Position numbers and translations under genes: made by a program
The notes under the pieces: model-generated
What the model was told of the DNA's origin: nothing
Seen by the model: only the letters and a program-made list of their open reading frames with translations
Databases searched by the model: none
Source of the DNA: an uncultured Muribaculaceae bacterium
Lineage (GTDB): Bacteria; Bacteroidota; Bacteroidia; Bacteroidales; Muribaculaceae
Assembly (NCBI GenBank): GCA_910579845.1
Contig: CAJTWL010000009.1
Coordinates: 1-64,000 of the forward strand
DNA: 64,000 nucleotides
Direction of reading: 5' to 3'
Shown here: positions 43,875-52,301 of the stretch, in pieces
Position numbering within the stretch: the first letter of the stretch is position 1
How the letters are laid out: each line of letters starts with the position of its first letter

Positions 43875-46298
43875 TTATGAGCCGTAATATGAGCCATAAG
43901 CGCCATAACGACCTCCACTATACATTTCGGTAGCGTTAAGTATAATCGACATCTGAGGATAAGCTTTGTTTTTATACAGATCATCAACCTCAGCCACCAT
44001 CTGCCTGTCAAATAATCCGGCACGTATAATGAATACCGTACGATCAACAAATTTGCTGACAATCTTGGTATCCGCGACTACATTGGCAGGCGGACAATCA
44101 AGAATCACAAAATCGTATTCTTCACGTGCCTCTTTTACAAACTTCTCAAATCTTTCCGTATCAAGCAGCTCAGCAGGGTTCGGTGGTCTATGACCAATCG
44201 GCATTACATACAAACAGGGATGAGCCTTGACAGGTACAACAAAATTGTTCCATGTATCGACATTACCAGTCAAATAATTGCTCAATCCCCTTGAAGGCAT
44301 GCCTACAAATTGTGAAACTGATCCATGACGAAGGTCACAGTCGACAAGAAGCACTTTCCTGTTCTTCAAGGCAAACGATGCACTCAAGTTATAAGAGATA
44401 AACGATTTTCCGGAACCGGGGTTATACGAAGTCAGCATTATAACATTGCATCCATCTTTCTTGTGGATCATAAATTCAATATTACCGCGTACAATCCGGA
44501 AGCTTTCGCTTATTACATCACGGCTGCCGTCAGCCACAACCTCAAGGACCGTTTCCAATTCATTGCCGTCCTTCTTTTTAGAAGGAATGAGTTTTGTTAC
44601 AAGTTTCCTAAATGTAGAAACTCTTCCTTTTAATGGAATCTCTCCGGCAAATGGAGCTGACATCGACTCAATATCTTTGCGGCTACGCACTGTAGTGTCG
44701 GTTGCAACGACAATATACAAGACTATGCCGGGCACTAAAAGTCCGAACAGAAACGCAACTGCAAGAATCATGCTCTTCTTGGGAGCCACAGGTTTTAAGG
44801 AACCTGTAGGAGGGGTGATGATTCTTGTATTATATGCTGTAAAGGTCTGTGTCAGTTCATTCTCCTCTCTTTTTTGTAAAAGATAGAGATAAAGAGCCTC
44901 TGTCACCTTCTGACGACGCTCTACGCTGAGAAGATATTTAGCCTGAGTAGGTCCGGAAGCCAGTTGGCTATCGACCTCACCTTTTGCTCCACGCAGATTT
45001 TTCATTGCCATATTCAAAGAAGATACCTGCGCATTTATTCCCCGTACAATCGATTCTCGCATTCCTCGGATCTGAATATCATAATCCTGAACCAACGGGT
45101 TAGCTTCTGAAGAATTCTGTACAAGATTATTGCGATTAAGCAACAACGAATTATATGTCGATATCTCATTCTCCAATGCCGGAGATCCGATTCCGGTATT
45201 GACAGGAATTACAGAATTTGCATTTGTCGGATTATTTACATAATCGCGGAGATATACGCACATTGTCATCTGATTGGACAGGTCAAGCATCTCCTTTGAC
45301 ACTTCAGTGCTTTGCTTCATACTGATTTTTGCGGCTTCAGCAAGATCCGGCACGAGATTTTCTGACTTATATTTGGAAATATCGCTATCTACCGTGCCAA
45401 GTTCACCTTCTATTATATGAAGCCGCTCATCAATGAATTTTGAAGTAGCCACAGCTACTTTATTCTTGTCCTGCACCCAGTTTCCATTATATACTTCCAC
45501 TACATTTTTGAGAATATCCACTGCTCTCTGTGTCGAGACATCCTTGATGTAGAGCTGAATCACATCTGCATCTTTATCTGCAAGATCCGCTTTCAAACGT
45601 CCTGAATAATACTCGATCGTATTTTGCAATTCACTACGGGTGACAATAATGACATTTGATTCGCCGGCATTATCTTTCTTGGATGGGATATACTGACCGT
45701 TCGGACTCACTACAACGCGACCTACAGGAGTTTCTATCGGATCAAAACCGATCTTTGCATTGACCTCTTTGTCGTATTTTACAAAGCCTTCTTCAGTGCC
45801 TTTATAAAATTTGAACAATTTTATCGATCCGGTCTTCTCCATTACCACTCTTAATCCGGCTGATTCCTGCTCTTCAATGTCAAGAAACTGAACCTTTATA
45901 GGAAGATTTGTTCCATATAATGTTGTACCATGAAATGATCCTTCACGAGTATAATCCATCTCCAAACCGAGTCTTTTGACAACCTCCGCCATTACCGCAG
46001 GTGATGTCAATGAAATCAACTCGTTGTTGACATTCGTATTTGAAGAAACAAAACCCATCGAAGAAAATGCACTGGCAATATCTGACATTCCACCATTTTC
46101 ATTATCCTGAATAAGGACTTCCATCTCCCGCTCGTACACCGGTTGCTGACGGAGAATATACAAAAAGCCCATGCCGCAACAGATCACGACAGAAGCTACA
46201 AACCATTGCCAATACTTAACACACTGACTCATAAAGTCTCGAAATGAGAAACCCACTTCCTGATCTTGAGTCTCCGGTGCTTTTACATTTGAATCCAT
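43875..46298 (-). CDS. wzc: Wzc-like tyrosine-protein kinase / polysaccharide co-polymerase
   Basis: Inner-membrane BY-kinase that controls chain length and export through Wza. Two membrane helices (29-48 and 508-532) flank a coiled-coil periplasmic domain. The cytoplasmic kinase has Walker A SYNPGSGKS (624-632), Walker A' VLLVDCDLR and Walker B FVILDCPPA. A C-terminal tyrosine cluster (about 793-805; six tyrosines) is the autophosphorylation tail. At 807 residues it is a full fusion of Wzz and kinase parts. Flanked by near-identical elements B and C. Confidence 0.95.
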   Translation of the reverse strand: MDSNVKAPETQDQEVGFSFRDFMSQCVKYWQWFVASVVICCGMGFLYILRQQPVYEREMEVLIQDNENGGMSDIASAFSSMGFVSSNTNVNNELISLTSPAVMAEVVKRLGLEMDYTREGSFHGTTLYGTNLPIKVQFLDIEEQESAGLRVVMEKTGSIKLFKFYKGTEEGFVKYDKEVNAKIGFDPIETPVGRVVVSPNGQYIPSKKDNAGESNVIIVTRSELQNTIEYYSGRLKADLADKDADVIQLYIKDVSTQRAVDILKNVVEVYNGNWVQDKNKVAVATSKFIDERLHIIEGELGTVDSDISKYKSENLVPDLAEAAKISMKQSTEVSKEMLDLSNQMTMCVYLRDYVNNPTNANSVIPVNTGIGSPALENEISTYNSLLLNRNNLVQNSSEANPLVQDYDIQIRGMRESIVRGINAQVSSLNMAMKNLRGAKGEVDSQLASGPTQAKYLLSVERRQKVTEALYLYLLQKREENELTQTFTAYNTRIITPPTGSLKPVAPKKSMILAVAFLFGLLVPGIVLYIVVATDTTVRSRKDIESMSAPFAGEIPLKGRVSTFRKLVTKLIPSKKKDGNELETVLEVVADGSRDVISESFRIVRGNIEFMIHKKDGCNVIMLTSYNPGSGKSFISYNLSASFALKNRKVLLVDCDLRHGSVSQFVGMPSRGLSNYLTGNVDTWNNFVVPVKAHPCLYVMPIGHRPPNPAELLDTERFEKFVKEAREEYDFVILDCPPANVVADTKIVSKFVDRTVFIIRAGLFDRQMVAEVDDLYKNKAYPQMSIILNATEMYSGGRYGAYGSYYGS

Positions 46299-46329
46299 TG
46301 GTATCGTTACTGATTTCTTGAAGATTTAT

Positions 46330-46518
46330 TAAGTAAGTGATCAAATTAAACATATGGTATGGACGCAGGATTTTCCGAGGGATTTCTGCTGGTTGAAGAA
46401 AGAGCAATGCGCGCATTGCGACTGATGAAACATGCGGAAAGCACCGGAAAAGACAAGTTCAGGCTATATGAGATATCTAAAAATCACTTACTATCGTTTT
46501 AATTTGATTACTTACTTA
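46330..46518 (+). mobile_element. Palindromic repeat element C (189 bp, MITE-like)
   Basis: Terminal inverted repeats 46330-46350 and 46498-46518 match at 20 of 21 bases. The central hairpin 46404-46419 has stem GCAATG/CATTGC. The flanks read TTTAT immediately on both sides (46325-46329 and 46519-46523), a possible 5-base target duplication. Its last three bases are the stop codon of the wza gene on the opposite strand. Almost identical to element B without the loop insertion. Confidence 0.83.
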
Positions 46519-47370
46519 TTTATTGATAAATACAGCCACTGTAGTCGTTACTGAGGTGAGCAAAGAAGCAACCGAAATCCAGAAACTGACACTCAACGCA
46601 TTGTTTCCGTTGACGGTCGTGCTCCGTTTACGCATTTTATTAGGCTCCACATATATGACATCATCCTGCTGCAGGTAATATGCCGGACTTGATGTCAAGT
46701 TTTTTGCATCAGTAAGATCGAGAATATATGTCCTGATCTTGCCATTCTCCTTTCGAAGCACCCTTATGTTCTCACGTTGACCGGTTATTGCAAGATCCCC
46801 GGCAAGAGAGATGGCCTCTAGTACGGTCAAATCATCCCTGTTCATATCAAAACGTCCCGGGTTGTTTACATCACCGATTACAGAGATACCGGCATTCAGA
46901 AACTCCACAGTCACCACAGGATCTTTCGCCAATTGACGACCGATAATCTCTCCTTTTATATATCCGGCGACTTCACTTCGTGTCATGCCGGCAATATGAA
47001 GCACGCCAAGCACCGGAAAATCAATCGTACCCTCCGGACTTACCGTATAGTCCGCGACAGTCTCACTACCGCCTCCGGTGTAGGAACGTAACTCCGCACC
47101 ATTTCCATTGACAGAACCACCCTGCCCTATACGGCTGGAATATACAGGCAGATTGAACAGACTCGAAATCCGAGGATCTTTGGACTTGACCAAAATGGCA
47201 AGTTTATCGCCCGCTTTCACCTTAAACGGCACACTTTTCACATTATCCAGAATCATCTCGGTATTTACATCCTGGAAATACGCTACTTCTTGAGGGACTT
47301 TACAGCCGGTCATAAGCACCAGCGCTACGACCGCCAACACTCCGCGATAAATATGGCGGATTCTTTTCAT
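46516..47370 (-). CDS. wza: Wza-type polysaccharide export lipoprotein
   Basis: Outer-membrane export protein with a lipobox LMTGC (cysteine near 23). A polysaccharide biosynthesis/export domain contains DYTVSPEGTIDFPVLGVLHI, and a SLBB domain contains ISVIGDVNNPGRFDM. One C-terminal hydrophobic helix (about 258-280) could cross the outer membrane as in E. coli Wza. At 284 residues it is the short form; a second, much larger SLBB protein is encoded upstream at 49678. Confidence 0.9.
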   Translation of the reverse strand: MKRIRHIYRGVLAVVALVLMTGCKVPQEVAYFQDVNTEMILDNVKSVPFKVKAGDKLAILVKSKDPRISSLFNLPVYSSRIGQGGSVNGNGAELRSYTGGGSETVADYTVSPEGTIDFPVLGVLHIAGMTRSEVAGYIKGEIIGRQLAKDPVVTVEFLNAGISVIGDVNNPGRFDMNRDDLTVLEAISLAGDLAITGQRENIRVLRKENGKIRTYILDLTDAKNLTSSPAYYLQQDDVIYVEPNKMRKRSTTVNGNNALSVSFWISVASLLTSVTTTVAVFINK

Positions 47371-47612
47371 CTCTTTATTCTTATTTTATAATTATATATA
47401 CACAGCAACATCAACAACATATCAACTGCAACAATCAATATCAATGCCGTTGTCTGATGAAAGCCAGAAACCAATTCGCCTATCCCGCCTATTAAATTAA
47501 CGGCATTTACGACATATATTATACCAAATACCGTAAAAATTAACCCCAACCATGCCGACAATTCATTTATCCTAATAAAGCCGTACAGATTGCTTGAAAG
47601 TGCATCTTTCAT
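47367..47612 (-). pseudogene. Decayed fragment of a WecA/MraY-family transferase gene
   Basis: The 81-residue frame matches two separate parts of the WecA-like protein encoded at 52302: its residues about 138-180 (NL-GF--INEL--W-GL and FGIIYVVNA-NLI-GI) joined to 311-340 (FHQ--ALILIVA-DML). The intervening 130 residues, which include catalytic loops, are missing in frame. Two DxD-type aspartates (DGIDG) have become glycines (GGIGE). It keeps two membrane helices and overlaps the wza start by four bases. It may be translated but cannot be an active transferase. Confidence 0.75.
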
Positions 47613-47679
47613 CTATGGAGGGAATAGTGTCGGCACTGAGAGAACCACACTGTATTAATGGATTGCCGACAGATAGGAA

Positions 47680-48522
47680 TCATCTGAGTCTCAACATTGT
47701 GCCCGGTTCAAGAGGTGTCGATTCCGTAATGAAGTTGAGCTGACATAGACGGAACGCAGAGATTCCCGCTCTTTGGGCTATTTTCTTTAAAGTGTCACCC
47801 TCCCTTACTACATAGGTCGATTTATCTGAAAGGCTCTTTTTGGAACCGTTGAAACCTGTGGCAAACACTTTGGTTTCATTCTGCCTTTCAAGAGTCCCGG
47901 AATATACCCGGTTGAAACTAGAGGTAAAGTCAAATACTGAGGCGGGATCGAGTGCCACTCCATATTTGCGTGTCTCAAAATGCAGGTGTGGTCCTGTTGA
48001 ATTACCGCTGTTGCCACTGAGTCCCACGGCATTGCGGGCATCCACAAATTGTCCCATACCTACCATAAGCCTGGATAGATGTGCATAACGGGTTTCCATT
48101 CCACCGTCATGTTTAAGCACTACATAATGACCGTATCCGTTTGCCTCATAGCCCACTTTTGACACGAACCCCGGCAAAACAGCCCTTACGGTGTCGCCCA
48201 CGTTCATGGCTATGTCAATTCCTTTGTGCATACGCTTGAATTGTAGTCGGTAGCCAAAATTAGAGGTGATTCGTCCCCATTCCGGAGTATAGATGGCTCC
48301 ATAATAATTTGACAGAGGAAACGATTGCATGTCGCTCCTTCGCGAACTATTTACAGCCTCAATCATTGCCTCAAGGCTATTCGACCCATTTACGGCTGAA
48401 ACGAGAGAACTCATACTATCCTCTTCGGAAGTCTGGATAATATAGTCGAGTACCCCTTTCTTTTGAGCGGCAACATCGATTAGCGTGACCATTAGAGCCA
48501 CTGTCAATAATAATCTTTTCAA
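47680..48522 (-). CDS. M23 family peptidoglycan endopeptidase with LysM
   Basis: Exported LytM-type zinc metallopeptidase of 280 residues. Signal peptide 1-19. Then comes the M23 domain (about 75-200) with HKGIDIAM (H and D ligands), YGHYVVLKHDGG, and HLHFE, and finally a C-terminal LysM module (YVVREGDTLKKIAQRAG). It probably cleaves peptide cross-links. Its place inside the capsule export operon suggests local wall remodelling around the export machine (inference). Confidence 0.88.
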   Translation of the reverse strand: MKRLLLTVALMVTLIDVAAQKKGVLDYIIQTSEEDSMSSLVSAVNGSNSLEAMIEAVNSSRRSDMQSFPLSNYYGAIYTPEWGRITSNFGYRLQFKRMHKGIDIAMNVGDTVRAVLPGFVSKVGYEANGYGHYVVLKHDGGMETRYAHLSRLMVGMGQFVDARNAVGLSGNSGNSTGPHLHFETRKYGVALDPASVFDFTSSFNRVYSGTLERQNETKVFATGFNGSKKSLSDKSTYVVREGDTLKKIAQRAGISAFRLCQLNFITESTPLEPGTMLRLR

Positions 48523-48559
48523 TTGTGAGGAGGATAAGTTTTTTTAGTAAAAATTTGAG

Positions 48560-49675
48560 TTATGATTTGGAAGCCTTGTCCGCTACTTTCTTTTTTCTTT
48601 CTTCAATAATCGGTTGTAAGAACAGAATCCAGGCGGCACAAGCAACGAAAGCAAGGAATGTGAATCCGACTAGAATCTGCAGTTTTCTCGGACTTGTGGC
48701 CCTGACAGGCACGGTGGCAGGAGCGACTGTGGCAAAAACCGGGGTATTTTCCTGCACCTTAGCTTGAGCCGCCTGCACCTGTTGGGAAGTCTGATTGTAG
48801 AGGTTGAAAGCGAGAGTCGCCTCATTTTCGAGCCTGTCCCGTACTGTCTGAGCCGAATGAAGAGTCATACCCTGGTTGCGGTCAAGATAATTTGCATACG
48901 CCTGCTGTGCCTTGTAATAATTCTCTTTAGCTTCCTTGTTGAGCGTCTGAACATATTCAAGGTCGTGACGTGCCTTAGTGGTTCGATAGTCGGTTACAAA
49001 ATCCTGCAGTCTCCTGGTTACGGTGTCAGCGAGCATAGCTGATACGATTGGATCCTGCATTTTCACATTGATAGTGATTACCAAGGTTTTGGGATCTACT
49101 GCAGCCGAAACTCTACCGTTGAGGGCTTCCACTAAAGCGCTCTCCTTCGGTGTAAGCTGGAAATTGTTGACTGTGTGGGCAATTCCGGCTTCGTCATCAT
49201 CGCCACCTGAAAAGAGTTCTAATATTTTAGAAGGAAGACCTATAATTGAACCCCACCATGGACCTTTAGTGTCATTTTCAAGAAATTCGCGTACAGTTGT
49301 AGTAGAGTTATCTTCATCATTTCTCTTCACCTTCACATCGAAAAGTCCTGTGACGAAAGGCACTGAACTTACCACATCAGGATATAACTGCGGATAAAGG
49401 GCATCCGCACCTCTTTTGCCCTCCCCGATGCCAACCAAAGAGGCAAATGCTCCGAGACCACCACCTGATTTGCCATCGGAAGATTCCGGAGCCAACTTAA
49501 CAGTTGTCGCATATTCCTTGGGGATACTGAAAGCCACTATCAGACCTAAGAGCGCTCCGCAAAGACTCCAGATAAGAAGCTTCCTGCGCTGCTTCCAAAG
49601 CGTCATACCCAATTCCAGAAGATCTATTTCCTTTTCCGGATCTTCGTTTTGAATCATATCCTTATCTTCCTGCAT
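48560..49675 (-). CDS. Wzz-like chain-length determinant protein
   Basis: Inner-membrane co-polymerase of 371 residues. Two membrane helices (about 34-52 and 332-352) flank a periplasmic domain with a long helix rich in Q/A/N (about 215-310). The first helix is followed by IPKEYATTVKLAPES, typical of the Wzz domain. It ends in a lysine-rich tail without kinase. It starts two bases after the large SLBB gene and probably works as the kinase-less partner of the wzc product. Confidence 0.88.
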   Translation of the reverse strand: MQEDKDMIQNEDPEKEIDLLELGMTLWKQRRKLLIWSLCGALLGLIVAFSIPKEYATTVKLAPESSDGKSGGGLGAFASLVGIGEGKRGADALYPQLYPDVVSSVPFVTGLFDVKVKRNDEDNSTTTVREFLENDTKGPWWGSIIGLPSKILELFSGGDDDEAGIAHTVNNFQLTPKESALVEALNGRVSAAVDPKTLVITINVKMQDPIVSAMLADTVTRRLQDFVTDYRTTKARHDLEYVQTLNKEAKENYYKAQQAYANYLDRNQGMTLHSAQTVRDRLENEATLAFNLYNQTSQQVQAAQAKVQENTPVFATVAPATVPVRATSPRKLQILVGFTFLAFVACAAWILFLQPIIEERKKKVADKASKS

Positions 49676-49677
49676 CT

Positions 49678-52092
49678 TTATTTTTTGAAAATGTTGGCAA
49701 TAGTGGCAGCCATTGTAGCCACTGAACTGAAGCTTGTAGCGTATGCGAGAATTTTAGCCCAATCGACACCTCCGGTGTTTGATTTCGAAGGCACTATGAT
49801 ATGGCAACCCGGTTCTATAGGCGTATTACGTTTTACCCTTGCTATAGTACCGTTCTGATACACAATAAAAGTCTTACTCTTCTTAGCCTGCTGTCCGTAT
49901 CCTCCTGCCTGGTCTATATAATATTTAAGTTTCTTTTTGGGGTCATATACCACCGCGTTCGGGTTCATCACATCACCGGAAATCTTGACGGTGCTCTGCA
50001 TCTCAGGTATGTAGATCCTGTCGCCGGGTTGGAGCACAAGGTCATAATGTGAACCTGGATTTGCAAGCGCCTTCTCGAGATTGATCCCTACATTATATGT
50101 ATCAGATATTTCGATTTTGGCGAGTGAGATAGAATCGCTACCCGCTGATTTGTTGCTGGACAAGGCCAGATTAAGAGCCGCCCTGCGTGCATTTATCTCA
50201 GCTTCAGAGAGACGCCGCACCAAACTTGCGCCCTTGACATAAGCACCATCTATAACACCACCTGCACGTTCTACTATCTCCGTAATACGCTGGTTACGTT
50301 TGGAAAGGGTGTAATCTCCAGCAAAGAGTATCTCTCCATCTATATTTACTGTCTCTTGTGTGGAATATCCGGGGCTGCGACGTATCTCTACGTGGTCATA
50401 TGGCTTAAGAATAAATCCTTTCCCCTCTCCTACTGCAAGCCCGTTCTCTATCGAAAGCGAGAAATTTTCCGAGAGCCGTTGGGTCGGGGTAGTGGAAGAC
50501 GGATCCACTATTCTTCTGGAGACATCCACTCTTGAAGTGGAGGCACCCTCGAGCAATCCTCCGGCTTGGAAGATAAGATCCTCCAACGTTGTATTTTCGG
50601 CAAATGGATAAGATCCCGGATTAGCCACCTGACCGCCGATATAAAGCGCACCTCTCTCATTGAGTTCATGCACACTTGAAATCACAATCATGTCATTGCG
50701 TTTCAGTTCAATATCCGGGGCTCTACCGGCAAGAATGTCTGTAAGGTCAAGGGCTATTACTTCAAGCTGAAGTTCCGGACCCTCGCGATAAAGCAGCACG
50801 CGGTCAGTATAAGCATCCTCAGTCACTCCGTCAGCTTTACTAATAAGATCACGCACAGTATTCACACCCTGTCCGATAGCAAACATTCCCGGGCGATATA
50901 CAGATCCTTTCAACTCCACGCGGTTGGAATAACGGTCAAGAATGGTACCGACCGTTATTATGTCTCCGTCTTTGAGCCGATATGTGTCGAATTCAGCTTT
51001 GTCAATATTGAAAAGTTCGTTTTCAGTGCCAGACTGGCGTGCCAGACGCACCATGCCGGAATATGCGTCACCGGTAAAGCCTCCTGCATAATCAAGAAGA
51101 CTTTTGAGCGATTCATTGGGCTTGATTTCATAATACATCGGACGCTTCACGTTGCCATCTATGCTGACAAGGCGCTCGTACGGAGGAACTATAATCACAT
51201 CTCCCTCCTGAAGACGGATATTGCCACTTGTCTTTCCATTGAAGAGATATTCGTAGATATCCACGCCTGAAACTTTCTTACCGTTGCGAAGCACCTGGAT
51301 GTTGCGAAGCGAACCTATGTCGTTGATACCGCCCGCACGGTATAAGGCATGAAAGACACTTGAGAAGGGGGACATTCGGAACGTACCGGGAGTCGCAACT
51401 TCACCAAGTATGTCAACCTGAATCGAACGTACTTGCCCGAGAGTAACCTGAACTTCAGTTTCAGCATCCGACATTCCCGCATATTTCTTCGAGAAGAGGC
51501 TTTTGATATGTTTGTTGGCATCCTTGATATTGAGTCCATTAAGATAAACAGGACCAATCTGCGAAATCATAATACTACCCTCAGGAGAAATCGTCTGGCG
51601 AAGATGATCCTCGGATGTACCCCAGATATCGATAACAACCTCATCGCCAGGACCGAGGCGATAATTCTGCGGGGTGGCAAGATTCTCGCTTGGCTCGAAA
51701 GTGAGCGACCTGGAATTGAACACCTGATGTCCGAAAATCCGGCGGGCGGCAACTTGACCGTCGGCACCCTTGTCAATTTCCCGCTGAACATCATCAATCT
51801 TGTCAGAAACGACATCGTCCGATGCTTTATGCCGTCTTTCGGCGGCTGCGCCTCCCACACTTTGGTTGGCAACAAGCGTTTCTGACTGTTGGCTGGATTC
51901 CAACTTATCCTTTATGCGTTTCGCCTGCTCAGGAGTTACCCCCATAGCCATCAGTTCCTTACCAATCTGCTTTTCGGTCTTGCCGGCGGCTGTCTGGCGT
52001 TTGATATGCTCTATTACCTGATTGTCAGTAATGGCATATGCCATTACTGACGCCATCATAAATAAAAATAGCAATATGCGTCGTGTCTTCAT
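49678..52092 (-). CDS. Large multi-SLBB polysaccharide export protein
   Basis: Exported protein of 804 residues. Signal peptide 1-21, then a Lys/Gln-rich helical region. A polysaccharide export domain (YRLGPGDEVVIDIWGTSEDH, near 147) precedes at least five SLBB/beta-grasp repeats (VDILGEVATPGTFRMSPF, SIDGNVKRPMYYEIKPNE, LKGSVYRPGMFAIGQGV, YIGGQVANPGSYPFAE, KISGDVMNPNAVVYD). One terminal helix follows. This is the long Bacteroidetes type of outer-membrane exporter. It has a strong own promoter at 52165-52195. Confidence 0.92.
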   Translation of the reverse strand: MKTRRILLFLFMMASVMAYAITDNQVIEHIKRQTAAGKTEKQIGKELMAMGVTPEQAKRIKDKLESSQQSETLVANQSVGGAAAERRHKASDDVVSDKIDDVQREIDKGADGQVAARRIFGHQVFNSRSLTFEPSENLATPQNYRLGPGDEVVIDIWGTSEDHLRQTISPEGSIMISQIGPVYLNGLNIKDANKHIKSLFSKKYAGMSDAETEVQVTLGQVRSIQVDILGEVATPGTFRMSPFSSVFHALYRAGGINDIGSLRNIQVLRNGKKVSGVDIYEYLFNGKTSGNIRLQEGDVIIVPPYERLVSIDGNVKRPMYYEIKPNESLKSLLDYAGGFTGDAYSGMVRLARQSGTENELFNIDKAEFDTYRLKDGDIITVGTILDRYSNRVELKGSVYRPGMFAIGQGVNTVRDLISKADGVTEDAYTDRVLLYREGPELQLEVIALDLTDILAGRAPDIELKRNDMIVISSVHELNERGALYIGGQVANPGSYPFAENTTLEDLIFQAGGLLEGASTSRVDVSRRIVDPSSTTPTQRLSENFSLSIENGLAVGEGKGFILKPYDHVEIRRSPGYSTQETVNIDGEILFAGDYTLSKRNQRITEIVERAGGVIDGAYVKGASLVRRLSEAEINARRAALNLALSSNKSAGSDSISLAKIEISDTYNVGINLEKALANPGSHYDLVLQPGDRIYIPEMQSTVKISGDVMNPNAVVYDPKKKLKYYIDQAGGYGQQAKKSKTFIVYQNGTIARVKRNTPIEPGCHIIVPSKSNTGGVDWAKILAYATSFSSVATMAATIANIFKK

Positions 52093-52164
52093 TAATCTGA
52101 CTATATTTAACTTCGTTATAAATTTTACTATGCTGTCATAGCTGGAGACTCACTAAAGATAATG

Positions 52165-52195
52165 CAAAATTACGATTTTTGTCTATTATATCAAA
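52165..52195 (-). promoter_or_regulatory. Promoter of the capsule export genes (SLBB gene)
   Basis: On the minus strand TTTG (52192-52195), a 19-base spacer and TAATTTTG (52165-52172) give an exact Bacteroidetes promoter match, about 70 bases ahead of the large SLBB gene. It would drive the export genes separately from the WecA-like gene. Confidence 0.75.
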
Positions 52196-52301
52196 CTTTA
52201 GATCAGTGAATTTCACCAGTGAACGGAGTATCCATACGGAGCTATAAGTTTTAAAGGAATCATGGAGTGTCATCATCTCTTATTTGTTTTTAAGAAGCTT
52301 C

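Noticed and set aside
46216..46416. Open frame of 66 codons across the wzc start and element C
   Set aside because: Runs through the palindromic repeat with no independent support.
43535..46518. CRISPR array or integron-like repeat cluster
   Set aside because: Only two closely similar copies, 2.8 kb apart, palindromic, with no short spacers and no cas or integrase genes.
47440..47480. AAGCC pentamer as the recombination junction of the decayed transferase fragment
   Set aside because: AAGCC occurs at both parent sites, but codon alignment puts the second AAGCC out of register with the junction, so only trivial microhomology remains.
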